Origin: a virus
IMG/VR virus record: IMGVR_UViG_3300036781_000807
Span: 1 to 30,573 of that record
Strand: one strand, 5' to 3'
Length of the DNA stretch: 30,573 bases
In this document: one piece after another, positions 8,995 through 17,592 of the stretch
Layout of the letters: every line of letters begins with the position of its first letter
Position numbering within the stretch: the first letter of the stretch is position 1
Position numbers and translations under genes: made by a program
Notes under the pieces: generated by a model
The model's input: only the letters and a program-made list of their open reading frames with translations
Databases searched by the model: none
Told to the model about the DNA's origin: nothing

Positions 8995-9458
8995 CGGCCA
9001 TATCCGTCGAATGCACTACCAGAGCTGTAAAGGGTCATTTGCAGGTTTCTACTGCCATCAGCCTCGATACTCACAGCCCCGGCAACCGAATTCGGCCCCA
9101 TAGGCGAACTGAGATAGCAGGTAATGAAAGCGGACCCCTTAGCATCCGGATACAGGCGTACTGGTTGCTGATCTTGCATGTATTCCAGCATAGCTCTTAC
9201 CCCTGTGGTGCCGTCCCAGCCGGTCTGAAGCGGTGAGGTTGAATTGGTAGTCGGAATCCAGCGCCAGTTGCCAGTAAGGAGGAAATTTCTTCCTGTTGTC
9301 CAAGCGTCAGTGTTCCCGCTTGGGGCCACAACGTACTCTGAGCCGTCTCGTTGCTCGCTGATGCTTTGTGCGTTGTCAATCGGAAAGGCGAAACTTGCGG
9401 AGGTCGTAAAGCCAGAGCCCCACATGATGCGCGGTGATGTTGCCTGATAGATGCCCAT
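8991..9458 (-). CDS. Distal tail (Dit)-like protein
   Basis: A 155-residue protein between the tape measure and the hub, the usual place of the distal tail protein. It begins MGIYQATSPRIMWGSGF, has aromatic beta-strand segments (GNWRWIP, AMLEYMQDQQPVRLYPDA) and a C-terminal strand LQMTLYSSGSAFDGYGR. The AMLEYM segment and short length fit the compact Dit N-terminal domain that forms the ring linking tube to hub. The assignment rests mainly on position and size. The stop overlaps the hub ATG (ATGA); no obvious Shine-Dalgarno precedes its own ATG. Confidence 0.55.
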   Translation of the reverse strand: MGIYQATSPRIMWGSGFTTSASFAFPIDNAQSISEQRDGSEYVVAPSGNTDAWTTGRNFLLTGNWRWIPTTNSTSPLQTGWDGTTGVRAMLEYMQDQQPVRLYPDAKGSAFITCYLSSPMGPNSVAGAVSIEADGSRNLQMTLYSSGSAFDGYGR

Positions 9459-9459
9459 G

Positions 9460-11493
9460 TTATTTGAACTGAATGTTGTAAAGATTCATGCTGTCTACCT
9501 GTTGAAGGGCTGAAACGAATCCGCTCTGAGTCCGTGGATCGCTCATATCAAAGATCGAGTTAGCCGGGAAAATGATGTTGACCGTGCCTTTGCCGTCTGA
9601 TGCGTCTTGTGCGTTCTTCTGGTACTGCGCGACACTGATGGGAGATGCACCGCCGCCACTTGAGCCACCACCACTGGAACCGCCGCCGCTCAACGCGCCT
9701 CCTACAATCGCGAATGCCGCCGCTGCCGCTGCATACTCTGCCGCCGCTGCAAACCCTGCTGGATTGCCTAAGAGAGCGTCGCCCAATGAGGACAACGCTT
9801 TCGCTTCGTAGAATTTGGCCTCTTGCCCGGCAATGCTCGCTAAGGCGTTCTTGGCAATTCCAGCCAGTGACGTGTAGACGTTGGCCCCTTTGCCAATGGC
9901 GTCAAATCCGGCTAGCCACGCATCGCCCAGGTCTTGAGCCGCTTGCTTTGCCCCGATGGTCTTATCTGCCAACGTTTCTAAGCCGGTTTCTTGATCCTGT
10001 CGCATCTGAGCCAGTTTCTCGGCATCTGCTTGTGTCAGTCCCCCGTAAGGTGTCAGGTCATCGATGCTGGCGGACTCGGGTGGCTTATATGATGTGGTAG
10101 CCTTGTGTTCTGTGCTGATGGTCGTTGGTGTCAGGGATGCATCGGCAAGCTTACTGCGATCCGTCGTTGCCGTTGCGATGTCTTTGTTGAGGTCGGCAAT
10201 CTGTTTCAAGGTCGTCGCTTCATCCTTGAGCGATAGATTACCCTTGTCGACCTTGGCCTGTAGTTGATCCCGTAGGGTGATGAGCTGTGCTAGCTGTGCT
10301 GCTGTGGCCGTGCGGAGGGCGATGAGCTGATTCCATTGGCTTATCTCGTCGGCCAGGTTCTTGGCATTGGCAGCGGCATCGGCGTTTAGCTCTGCCTGAG
10401 TCTTTGCCGGGGTGCCACCTTTGCCACTCTTGAGATCGGCAGTTGGCTTGGCAGTCGGCTTATCCATGTTGGCCAAATGCGTCTTGAGGTCTGATTCAGC
10501 TTGGGCATAATCCTTCTTCGACTGCGCGATATTGGTTTTGCCAGCGTCTAGGAGCTTCTTCGTCACGGCATCAACATTGAGTCCGAAGAGGGCAAAGAAT
10601 TTCGAGGACTGGCCAACCATATTGCCGAGGTAGGTTTCAATACTGCCCACAACATATTCGACACCAGCCCCTAACTCGCGGAAGATGGTTCCAAAGGCGA
10701 GCGCTGCCACAGTCAGAACGTAGAATGCTGCTTGAAAGACGGGAACCAGCGGAGTGATCGCACTCTTGAGCCCTTTCAGCACATCCGACACAACTGAGCC
10801 CCATGCCGCAATCGTGGATTGATTCTCGGTGATCCATTTCTCAAGGCTAGTAAAGAAGCTGATCAGCATTCCGCCAGATTCCGCCGCACCATCAGAGGAT
10901 GTGAGCGCCCGTCCGAGGGATATCTGAAAGCCTTCATATGCGTTCTTGAGGGAGTTGACCGTTTGTAGAATCCCGGTATTGCTTGCCGCTGCTGCTCCTT
11001 GTGTCCCGGCTACCTGTTGAATGGCCTTGGCGTTGCCAGTGAGCGCACGCGAATAGAGGTCAGCGGCATCGGTTACGTCTTTGTTCTTTGCGGCTGCCAG
11101 GTCTAGGGTAGGAATGAGCGCTTTTTGTGCCTTGTCGTAGCTACCAGTCCGCTCTAATAGCTCAGTGAATGCCTTCTGAACATCCTCGGTCTTGAAGCCG
11201 GTAAGGTTGCTCGCATTCTTGATCAGCGCCTCGACGGCTGGTTGTGCTTGTTGGGCATTGACCCCAACATTGCGTAAGGCATTGCCGATGAGCTGGAAGG
11301 ACTTCTCGGCATCTAAGGACTTGGAAATAGCTGCCTCGAAAAAGGCCCCGATTTCCTTGACAGCAAAGATGGCCCCGAACGTTTTGGCCGCATCTACCGC
11401 CATGCTCTTGATGTGTGAGCCGATTTGATCGACTACGCCTTTGGTATCGTCTGTTGCGGTAAGCTTTACATTGACGTTCGGATTACTAGCCAT
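9460..11493 (-). CDS. Tail tape measure protein
   Basis: A 677-residue protein located directly after the tail chaperones, with the classic order of a tape measure: an N-terminal helical region (KGVVDQIGSHIKSMAVDAAKTFGAIFAVKEI), a repeated-helix domain to about 230, hydrophobic stretches (AAFYVLTVAALAFGTIF near 260 and AAAAAAFAIVGGAL near 600), and a long charged coiled coil at about 330-480. A Gly/Ser-rich linker precedes the C-terminus. It sets tail length and is ejected with the DNA; by the usual about 1.5 angstrom per residue this length predicts a tail near 100 nm. AAGGAG lies seven bases before the ATG. The start overlaps the GT open frame. Confidence 0.88.
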   Translation of the reverse strand: MASNPNVNVKLTATDDTKGVVDQIGSHIKSMAVDAAKTFGAIFAVKEIGAFFEAAISKSLDAEKSFQLIGNALRNVGVNAQQAQPAVEALIKNASNLTGFKTEDVQKAFTELLERTGSYDKAQKALIPTLDLAAAKNKDVTDAADLYSRALTGNAKAIQQVAGTQGAAAASNTGILQTVNSLKNAYEGFQISLGRALTSSDGAAESGGMLISFFTSLEKWITENQSTIAAWGSVVSDVLKGLKSAITPLVPVFQAAFYVLTVAALAFGTIFRELGAGVEYVVGSIETYLGNMVGQSSKFFALFGLNVDAVTKKLLDAGKTNIAQSKKDYAQAESDLKTHLANMDKPTAKPTADLKSGKGGTPAKTQAELNADAAANAKNLADEISQWNQLIALRTATAAQLAQLITLRDQLQAKVDKGNLSLKDEATTLKQIADLNKDIATATTDRSKLADASLTPTTISTEHKATTSYKPPESASIDDLTPYGGLTQADAEKLAQMRQDQETGLETLADKTIGAKQAAQDLGDAWLAGFDAIGKGANVYTSLAGIAKNALASIAGQEAKFYEAKALSSLGDALLGNPAGFAAAAEYAAAAAAFAIVGGALSGGGSSGGGSSGGGASPISVAQYQKNAQDASDGKGTVNIIFPANSIFDMSDPRTQSGFVSALQQVDSMNLYNIQFK

Positions 11494-11881
11494 TCTGCTC
11501 CTTTCCGTATGCTTCTTCTAAGTCCCTTTGCTGCATTTTGGTAACGACCGATGCCTCAACCCCATTACACGCGGCGATTGCATTGGTTGCTGCCCATGTG
11601 TGGTTGATCCGCTCTAGCGCTTGGACATTCGGCATGGCGCGATAGAGCATCATGAAGCGACCGAAAGGGATGATCTGGTCGCTGGTCTCATAGTGAGCGT
11701 TCTGCCACGTCTCGTAGCCGTAGAAGCGAATGACATTGGCAATCATCAGCGCCGGAGGCATGACAAGCAGGTCGGTCGTTCTGGTGACCTTTGGCGCTAG
11801 TTGTCGCTGCTTGGCTCTAAGGGCTTCCCATTCGTCAACTGGTCGGTCGGGGTCATGCTCATTGCCGCCAGTTGGATTGCG
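11486..11881 (-). CDS. Tail assembly chaperone GT, C-terminal (frameshifted) part
   Basis: This frame encodes 131 residues after a -1 shift from the upstream chaperone: RNPTGGNEHDPDRPVDEW, then an Ala-Lys-Arg-rich helix, then PPALMIANVIRFYGYETW, and ends KEQNG followed by tandem TAG TAA. Conventional gene finding sees only the part from ATG 11761 (91 residues), but the frame is open and protein-like up to a stop at 11929-11927, beyond the slippery site. In lambda-type phages the GT fusion carries the T domain that recruits the major tail protein around the tape measure. Fusion at 11887-11881 would give about 225 residues. The position just before the tape measure supports the role. Confidence 0.72.
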   Translation of the reverse strand, partial: RNPTGGNEHDPDRPVDEWEALRAKQRQLAPKVTRTTDLLVMPPALMIANVIRFYGYETWQNAHYETSDQIIPFGRFMMLYRAMPNVQALERINHTWAATNAIAACNGVEASVVTKMQQRDLEEAYGKEQNG

Positions 11882-12162
11882 AAAAAACTGCTGATAATCT
11901 CCGCTGCATTCGGTTGGCTCATGATTTCATCGACAATCTGCGGACGCCAGGTCAACCATTTCTGACGCGGGTAGATCAGGGTCAGATAGTCACGAGTAAC
12001 AGCAAAGAATCCTTCAGGGTCGGTTGCCACGGATTGGAGGCGTGCAAGAATTGGCAAAAACTGTTCAGCGCTCAAGAGTTTGCCGGTATAGGTTCTGCCT
12101 CTGAGGGTAATCGAAGGTCGTTCGGTCGTCTGCTGCCATGCGTCGATATCAAAGTGCGCCAT
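11797..12162 (-). CDS. Tail assembly chaperone G-like protein
   Basis: A 121-residue, mostly helical acidic/neutral protein lying between the major tail protein and the tape measure, the invariant place of gpG. It starts MAHFDIDAWQQTTERPSITL, contains LSAEQFLPILARL, and ends at TAG 11799-11797. A GGAG ten bases upstream of the ATG is the likely ribosome site. The codons for Ser-Phe-Phe at residues 92-94 contain the heptamer T TTT TTC, at which -1 slippage would move ribosomes into the GT frame. Known family role: it coats the tape measure during tail assembly and is absent from the mature virion. Confidence 0.75.
   Translation of the reverse strand: MAHFDIDAWQQTTERPSITLRGRTYTGKLLSAEQFLPILARLQSVATDPEGFFAVTRDYLTLIYPRQKWLTWRPQIVDEIMSQPNAAEIISSFFAIQLAAMSMTPTDQLTNGKPLEPSSDN
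11881..11887 (-). promoter_or_regulatory. Programmed -1 frameshift slippery heptamer (T TTT TTC)
   Basis: On the minus strand the G frame reads AGT TTT TTC, giving a perfect X XXY YYZ heptamer. Backward slippage by one base continues CGC AAT CCA in a frame open to 11486. The heptamer lies 82 bases before the G stop codon, and no better slippery site was seen in the overlap. Programmed frameshifting at this locus is a conserved feature of long-tailed phages. Confidence 0.75.
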
Positions 12163-12223
12163 AGGTCATGCTCCGTGATGGAAGTGTCTCTCTATAAGTA
12201 GGTTTCTAAGGGGATTTCAACCG

Positions 12224-12262
12224 TGAAAAGCCCCCATCGGCATGACTCGACAGGGGCTTTCA
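12224..12262 (-). terminator. Attenuating terminator between major tail protein and chaperone genes
   Basis: On the minus strand GAAAGCCCC and GGGGCTTTTC form a strong stem with a loop of about 18 bases, ending in CTTTTC. It follows the major tail protein stop by about 20 bases. Because the genes downstream belong to the same module, partial termination would lower expression of chaperones and tape measure relative to the abundant tube protein. The stem is nearly symmetric, so it could also act on the other strand. Confidence 0.7.
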
Positions 12263-12282
12263 TTGAAGGAATGGTGGGGCTG

Positions 12283-13296
12283 TTAGGCGTTGAAGGTCAG
12301 GATTACGTCGTCATTGGCTGACGGGCTGCTTGGGGTCGGGTAGTATTCGATGACCCAGGTCGCAATATCGCCGCTCTTATCTGGCTTCACGCTGCCAATG
12401 GATGCTGAAGGAAAGGTCATGGTGCAAGAGTTGGCCGTCAGTCCCGATCCGACCGTAAAGGAAACGCTGCGCTGTACGGCTGAGTCCCAATCCGCAAGTG
12501 GGCTGTATGAGCTGAAGGCGTCATCTTCGATGGTCACGGTCAGCTTAGGTGAGCGTCTGCCGATGTAGTAGCCTGAGAATGACCCCGTAGCGGAGAGATT
12601 GACACGAGGGCCAATGTCCAGCCCGTCATCGTAAGACACATCGCGCAAGTTGGCGACGAAAGACCCCGCTGTAAAGGAAAGCTTTTCTCCCTTCGGAGGG
12701 ATCACGCTTGAGGCGTTCCACGTAATGTTGGTCGGTACTGCGACAGCGTCAGTCGGGGTGCCAGGAATGCCGCTCAATGCGAAGGACATCACCAGCGGGC
12801 CACCATTGGTATCGGCCTTGAAAGACATCTTGCCGTATGAGCCAGAGATAGGATACACCTCCGCCCCTGAACCACCAGCAATCCGGCTATAGAGCTGTAA
12901 GGCTAGGCTATTCGGCGCTGTGGTGATGGGGGTGTACGTGTAGGTCCATGCTCCTGCACTCAATGACCCTGAGAATCCGGATGCTAGCAAAAAATTATGT
13001 ACCGGAGGTGAGCCAGAAACGCTCGTGTTGTAGCCGATGCCGTTGCCCTTCAGGTCCATATCAATCTTTGTCGTAATGGACTTGCCTGAGGGAGTGGTGC
13101 GTCGTTGATTGCCGCCTGAGAGAGCCATACCCTTTCGGTCGCCATCGTAGCTGTAGGCTATGGTCGCATCTGGAGCATCGCCACCAGCACAAAGCACGGT
13201 ATTCACGGTGGGGGAGACTGTCGCGCCGTTGCCGTATCCATTGGTTTCAAGGGCTGCCAGAAGCAAATAATTAGAAATGACTTTGACTGTTGACAT
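12283..13296 (-). CDS. Major tail (tube) protein
   Basis: A 337-residue protein between the tail terminator-like gene and the chaperones. It is beta-rich throughout, opening MSTVKVISNYLLLAALETNGYG and carrying phrases typical of tube proteins, such as ATIAYSYDGDRKGMALSGG near residue 45 and WVIEYYPTPSSPSANDDVILTFNA at the C-terminus. The VSGSPPVHNFLLASGFSGSL segment (about 93-112) matches the P-x-x-x-x-L-L-x-x-x-G-F pattern of lambda-like tube subunits. It should polymerise as stacked hexamers around the tape measure. AGGT lies upstream of the ATG, and a terminator follows, as expected for a highly expressed gene. Confidence 0.78.
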   Translation of the reverse strand: MSTVKVISNYLLLAALETNGYGNGATVSPTVNTVLCAGGDAPDATIAYSYDGDRKGMALSGGNQRRTTPSGKSITTKIDMDLKGNGIGYNTSVSGSPPVHNFLLASGFSGSLSAGAWTYTYTPITTAPNSLALQLYSRIAGGSGAEVYPISGSYGKMSFKADTNGGPLVMSFALSGIPGTPTDAVAVPTNITWNASSVIPPKGEKLSFTAGSFVANLRDVSYDDGLDIGPRVNLSATGSFSGYYIGRRSPKLTVTIEDDAFSSYSPLADWDSAVQRSVSFTVGSGLTANSCTMTFPSASIGSVKPDKSGDIATWVIEYYPTPSSPSANDDVILTFNA

Positions 13297-13297
13297 A

Positions 13298-13831
13298 TTA
13301 TTGATCTACCTGAGTAAGCGCTCGAACGGTATAGGTCACCTTCAAAGCGTCTGTAAGAAATGAGTCGTTGATGTTGTCGAGATGTTTGGACCAGTTCATG
13401 GCCGAGCTACAAAGAATCGAAACGTTGCCGCGTGTTCTGTCGGCTGCATTCCCGTTCTTCTCGAAAACCTCCAGACAGTCCATCACGGATTGCATGATAT
13501 AGGCACTGTTACGGAAGGCCTCGGCAGTCTCGACATTGGCCACCACATAACCGATCACGATGGGAATGTCTGCTTGCCGATAGTTGGCGAACACTGATGG
13601 CGTCAGGTCAAATTGGTCCGCAATGTCTACGAAGAGCATTGGGAGCTTCTGCTTATCCTGCGGTACTCTGCCAAAGGCTGTCAAGTTGGATGAGGTCGTA
13701 TCGAGCACGGTCGTAATCAAAGGCGGCAATGGGTCTGAGCCGTCGCGTTCCAAGAGAGCTAGCCGAGCATTGACCCCGTAATCAGGGTGAGACAAGGCCG
13801 TCGCAACCATCCGCAAGGTCTGGACTAACAT
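13298..13831 (-). CDS. Tail terminator / tail completion-like protein
   Basis: A 177-residue alpha/beta protein directly upstream of the major tail protein. Helices at the N-terminus (MLVQTLRMVATALSHP) are followed by strands (LPMLFVDIADQF, IPIVIGYVVANVETAEAF), a helix ending in MDCLEVFEK, and a final strand DALKVTYTVRAL. This order resembles lambda gpU / SPP1 gp17-type tail terminators that cap the tube before head joining. The assignment rests on fold pattern and position. The start overlaps the preceding stop in ATGTTAG. Its stop is two bases before the next ATG. Confidence 0.6.
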   Translation of the reverse strand: MLVQTLRMVATALSHPDYGVNARLALLERDGSDPLPPLITTVLDTTSSNLTAFGRVPQDKQKLPMLFVDIADQFDLTPSVFANYRQADIPIVIGYVVANVETAEAFRNSAYIMQSVMDCLEVFEKNGNAADRTRGNVSILCSSAMNWSKHLDNINDSFLTDALKVTYTVRALTQVDQ

Positions 13832-14130
13832 ACGATGTGAACCTTGGACAGTGAGCCATCGTCTATCGGCTCAACCGCACGCACTCGCCATGCTCTGCCG
13901 TGTTGGTCCGTCAAGGGTGTATCGACGGTAAGGGTATTCGCAATCTCGGTATCTGCTGTGATGCTGGTAACCGTCGTCAAGACTTGGGCATTGCTGCCAG
14001 GATCATTGACAATGGCCGTTTCAATGCTGAAAAGCCCGGAGAACGAAAGCGCGCCTCCGTTGATCGTCGCGTGCCAAATGCTGCCAGCACGTCGCAAAAG
14101 CGTATCGTTGTGTTTCGTAAAGACAGACAT
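13825..14130 (-). CDS. Head-tail connector (FII/stopper-like) protein
   Basis: A 101-residue beta-rich protein that opens MSVFTKHNDTLLRRAGSIW and ends with LTDQHGRAWRVRAVEPIDDG, a pattern seen in lambda FII-like and related stopper/adaptor proteins (TDQxGxxWxVxxVEP). These form the ring between the portal complex and the tail. It lies directly after the capsid gene and overlaps the tail terminator-like gene by seven bases. No clear Shine-Dalgarno is visible; the hairpin just upstream may affect its translation. Confidence 0.6.
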   Translation of the reverse strand: MSVFTKHNDTLLRRAGSIWHATINGGALSFSGLFSIETAIVNDPGSNAQVLTTVTSITADTEIANTLTVDTPLTDQHGRAWRVRAVEPIDDGSLSKVHIVC

Positions 14131-14138
14131 AGTGAGGA

Positions 14139-14166
14139 GGGGACTACCCGGAGATGAATAGCCCCC
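14139..14166 (-). other. mRNA hairpin after the capsid gene
   Basis: On the minus strand GGGGGCTA pairs with TAGTCCCC (one G-T pair) around a 12-base loop, nine bases before the connector ATG and just after the capsid stop. There is no U-tract, so it is more likely a 3' stabiliser or processing structure for the abundant capsid message, or a translation-damping structure for the connector gene, than a full terminator. Confidence 0.4.
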
Positions 14167-14179
14167 ATTCCTTTACTGC

Positions 14180-16027
14180 TTAGTGGATTTGACGCTGGCA
14201 CGCGAAGGCGCCTAGTTGCGCTATTCCCACGTCTGCCAACATACACCCAGTAATCTTGATCTTACCGGAATCGGCCAAGGTCAGATTGTCAACCGTCACC
14301 ATGATTGAGCCAAATTCGGAAAGAACCATGTTGGTCCAGTCGCCATAGATGAAATACCCGGCCGGAACGTTGTTGGAATGGACGCAATCGTAGAGGCCGA
14401 CCTTTTCGTTGTTTGAAACGACGAAGTCAACCGTTGAAGTGCCCTTCTGGTACGACATTGCCGCATATTTGATAGCAGGGGTCGTTAGGAAGGCCTGATT
14501 TCCGAGATCAGCGTTGGCTGTTGCTACCAGGCTCATTAGTTCCGTCGCGTTCGCCCATGAGAGAGCTGACCCAGACGCCGAACCAGAAACAAAGCCCGTC
14601 GTATTGATCAAACCAACCGGCGAGTTACCGCCCGCTGCGCCTTGAATGCCAGCTCTATCGAACGCAACCGCGAATGCGTTGTAAAGGCGCGAAGTCACAA
14701 GGTCGACTTGGTTGTAGTTGGTTACCAAGAGGGCTTCTTGCGTAAGTTGGGTTGTTCCGATCAACTTGCGCGGCTTGAGTGTCATCGCGCTGTATGATGC
14801 GCTCGCGGCATTGGCTTGACTTCCATCCTCAGATTGCCACGTCGCTGCAATGTCGCCAGTCTGACGAGGAATGTTTGTCAAGCGATCAAGCGTCCAAAGT
14901 TGCGCGCCGAGTTCGGCTAGCTTCGCATGATTGCTGAGATACGGCAGGACGCCCGGACCGACTGTTGTTTCCGTCATCGCACCAGCAGTATTCGGGTCGC
15001 CGATGGAGGTTGCACGGATCGAGGTCGGCATGAAGAAACTGTTGGCCGGTAGAACGTTGTGGTGGCGCGCTGCGGTTGCGGCAATCTGCTGGCTAACGTC
15101 AAACTCAAAGCCGCTGCGGGTGCCGTCCAATACAGAACGAATGGCGTTGCTAAGGCTGTATTGCTTCTGTTCGCGCTCCGTTAGTACGATGTTAGGGTTG
15201 ATGATGTTTGCGGTGTTGTCTTTCATTGGTTCACTCTCATTGCTGATGGCGTGCCGAACAGTGGTGTCGTCTGTCGCCTCGGTGGATAGGGGTTGTGCTG
15301 CGGGCGCGCTGTCATGTTCGGCGGCCTTGATACTTGTAACTAGCTCATTGGTTACGATTTGTTCTGGAATGTTGCGAGATGCAGTCGGCGTATCCTCTGC
15401 CGCCACTGCCGGAATATCTTCAACAATGGCTGTGGTCTCTGCTGGCTCTTTATCGTCCTGTGGTGCGGCCTCGGTAACGGCTGATTCTGCCAGCGCCTTC
15501 AGGGCCACGAGTTGATCAGGCGTCAAGGTCAAACTTCTGCCCACGCCCACGCTTATATCGGCTGGATCGCCAACCCATGCGAAATTGATCGGGGTCCACT
15601 TGGTCGCCACATAAACGGGGATGCCGTCAATCTCTGGCCGGGGTTGCGGGTTGTCCCATTGCTCGACTGAGTAGGCAACACTGACGTTTCTTCGGATACC
15701 ATCGGCTACGTCTTTGGCGAACATCTGACCGTCAGGGCCACTGGAAAAGCGGACGGTCGTGTAAATCTTGGCGTTGGAAATCTCTGCCGAGTCAATCACG
15801 CCGATTTGCGCGCCGTCATGTTCGTTCCGCACGGCTGCAAAGTTCTGGAATCTGGTTAGGTCAACGGCACCAGCGGCATGGCTCAACACCTCGTAACCAA
15901 AGGACCGGAGGTAAGGTGTTTCCGAGCTGACTGATAGAGTAAACGAGCCGTTATCGGCCTGTGTCTGATCTACGGTTGCCGAGCGACATGCAACTGTCCC
16001 GGTTGATGGGGTCTTAGTGGGTTTCAT
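14180..16027 (-). CDS. Fused prohead protease and HK97-type major capsid protein
   Basis: A 615-residue protein. Residues about 30-170 are a Caudovirus prohead serine protease (S78-like): RNEHDGAQIG provides His70 and GIRRNVSVAYSV provides the nucleophile candidate Ser116. Residues about 175-300 are acidic, Ala/Glu-rich and helical, as in a scaffolding delta domain. From about residue 305 an HK97-fold capsid begins (FEFDVSQQIAATAARHHN), including an ATWQSEDGSQANAASASYS N-arm region and ending LADVGIAQLGAFACQRQIH. The fusion would self-cleave to release protease, scaffold and capsid. ATG 15226 (Met268) is a possible internal start giving a 348-residue capsid precursor. AGGAG precedes the main ATG, which overlaps the portal stop (ATGA). 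Confidence 0.88.
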   Translation of the reverse strand: MKPTKTPSTGTVACRSATVDQTQADNGSFTLSVSSETPYLRSFGYEVLSHAAGAVDLTRFQNFAAVRNEHDGAQIGVIDSAEISNAKIYTTVRFSSGPDGQMFAKDVADGIRRNVSVAYSVEQWDNPQPRPEIDGIPVYVATKWTPINFAWVGDPADISVGVGRSLTLTPDQLVALKALAESAVTEAAPQDDKEPAETTAIVEDIPAVAAEDTPTASRNIPEQIVTNELVTSIKAAEHDSAPAAQPLSTEATDDTTVRHAISNESEPMKDNTANIINPNIVLTEREQKQYSLSNAIRSVLDGTRSGFEFDVSQQIAATAARHHNVLPANSFFMPTSIRATSIGDPNTAGAMTETTVGPGVLPYLSNHAKLAELGAQLWTLDRLTNIPRQTGDIAATWQSEDGSQANAASASYSAMTLKPRKLIGTTQLTQEALLVTNYNQVDLVTSRLYNAFAVAFDRAGIQGAAGGNSPVGLINTTGFVSGSASGSALSWANATELMSLVATANADLGNQAFLTTPAIKYAAMSYQKGTSTVDFVVSNNEKVGLYDCVHSNNVPAGYFIYGDWTNMVLSEFGSIMVTVDNLTLADSGKIKITGCMLADVGIAQLGAFACQRQIH

Positions 16028-17592
16028 TCTTTCTTTGCTCCTGCTGATGTTGCGGATGCTGGATCGGCCTCCGTTACGGTGATTTTGTTGTCGTCTGTGA
16101 GTAGCGTAGCAATCAGGTAGTCCCCGAGCCCGTCTACTTCGACCAGCCGTTGGCGATATTGCGCCTCTAGCTTCTGTTCTTCGTATCTCGCTTGCGCCAC
16201 ATCCCGGAAGTTCAGGCCCATTTCACTGGCGACCTGGGCTTTGGAGATGAGGTTATTCTGAATCGCCATTTCGTAGCCCTTCAAATCCTTGAGCGGATCG
16301 GCCCATTTCCACGAGCGGCTACGAAACTCCACGTCGAAATAGTCAGCCGGGTTATCCGTGGGCAGTTGAATCGCCTTGTTTTCAAGCGATGTGGTCAGCC
16401 ATGCCTCGTACACTTTGTCGTGAAGCATTCTGACGAGCCACGCTGCCACGTTTTTGTAATAGTCTCTGGCCTCAATCACACTCACACGGCCCGATGAATA
16501 GTTCTCAAGGCTTACGTCAGTGGTCAGTGAGCTATAGGGGCAGTTCAGTGCGGCGGCTATCGAGTGCAACAGGGTCGTCACAAACGAGGCAAAGGCGGCT
16601 GGGGGCCGTGTCGCTGGTGTCCATTCGAGCCGTTCACCTGGCGCAAGCTTCAAGAGCTGTCCAGCGGCGCTATCAAGGGTCACACGTTCCGGCGGTTTCG
16701 TATAGGCCGTCGTGTCCAGCAGGTCCGTTTCGATACTGCCGATGTTGTTGGCCGCTGCTTGCGCTGCTACTAACTCGGCATGAGTGTATTCATGGACCTG
16801 GGCCACCATGACAAAGGCTGGCGTTGCCCAAGGGATGCCGTGAAACTGATTTGGACGTGATGGCCGATAGATGTGCAAGACTTCATCGGCAGGGACACGG
16901 ATCTTCTGCAAAGGCAAGCCGGTATTCGTGTCGTCCGGATGGCGGTTATAGAACCAGTACGCTTGTCGTTGGCCAAGGGCATTGACTTCGATTCCTTGCA
17001 CGATGCTGTTGCCGTTCTTGAGGCCAGTTGCGTTATTGCGCTCGTCTAGTAGGTCGGCATCAATAATCGAGAGACCGAAGCCCCATCGATTCAGCTTGGG
17101 GCCGTACATCATGCGGACAAAGATTTCTCCGTCACAAGCGGTATTCCGAATAGCCTGTTGCTCGATATCAGCAAAGGTCCACAGCCCGTCAACCGAGGCC
17201 GCATTGCACCACTCGGCCCAATCCTTTTCGAGCGTCGTGTTCGTCTTATAGGCATAGTTCCCGGTAATGCCATCGGTGATCTTGGCCTCTAGCCGGATGC
17301 CTTCACTGCCGATGACGTTGATCCGGAGGATTTCAAGCCAACGGCTGATATACACGTCGTTTTCCGCGAGCCATCGACTAGTAGCCCTCAGAGGACGGAT
17401 GGCCCATTGATTGGCGCGATTCGGCCCTAGCAACTGCCGGTAATGGATGTTGAGTCGCCCTGAGACCGCTTCAAAGTTGCGATTCAAGTTGCTGATCGAG
17501 AACGGTGGCTCGTAAAGCGGAGTAACTGCTGGTAGTGTTGGGGCTTCGCGAGCTGATGTGCGATATCCAAAGGAAAGGTCAGAAAGACTCAT
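16024..17592 (-). CDS. Portal protein, lambda gpB family
   Basis: A 522-residue protein with the hallmarks of the lambda-type portal: RATSRWLAENDVYISRWLEILRINVIG early, then DWAEWCNAASVDGLWTFADIEQQAIRNTACDGEIFVRM, LSIIDADLLDERNN, IRVPADEVLHIYRPSRPNQFHGIPW, and SLENYSSGRVSVIEARDYYKNVAAWL near residue 370. It forms the dodecameric DNA entry ring at one capsid vertex. It is coupled by ATGA to genes on both sides, and GGAGG lies six bases before its ATG. Its length is normal for the family. The C-terminal protease seen in some relatives is absent here; that role is supplied by the downstream fusion protein. Confidence 0.9.
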   Translation of the reverse strand: MSLSDLSFGYRTSAREAPTLPAVTPLYEPPFSISNLNRNFEAVSGRLNIHYRQLLGPNRANQWAIRPLRATSRWLAENDVYISRWLEILRINVIGSEGIRLEAKITDGITGNYAYKTNTTLEKDWAEWCNAASVDGLWTFADIEQQAIRNTACDGEIFVRMMYGPKLNRWGFGLSIIDADLLDERNNATGLKNGNSIVQGIEVNALGQRQAYWFYNRHPDDTNTGLPLQKIRVPADEVLHIYRPSRPNQFHGIPWATPAFVMVAQVHEYTHAELVAAQAAANNIGSIETDLLDTTAYTKPPERVTLDSAAGQLLKLAPGERLEWTPATRPPAAFASFVTTLLHSIAAALNCPYSSLTTDVSLENYSSGRVSVIEARDYYKNVAAWLVRMLHDKVYEAWLTTSLENKAIQLPTDNPADYFDVEFRSRSWKWADPLKDLKGYEMAIQNNLISKAQVASEMGLNFRDVAQARYEEQKLEAQYRQRLVEVDGLGDYLIATLLTDDNKITVTEADPASATSAGAKKE

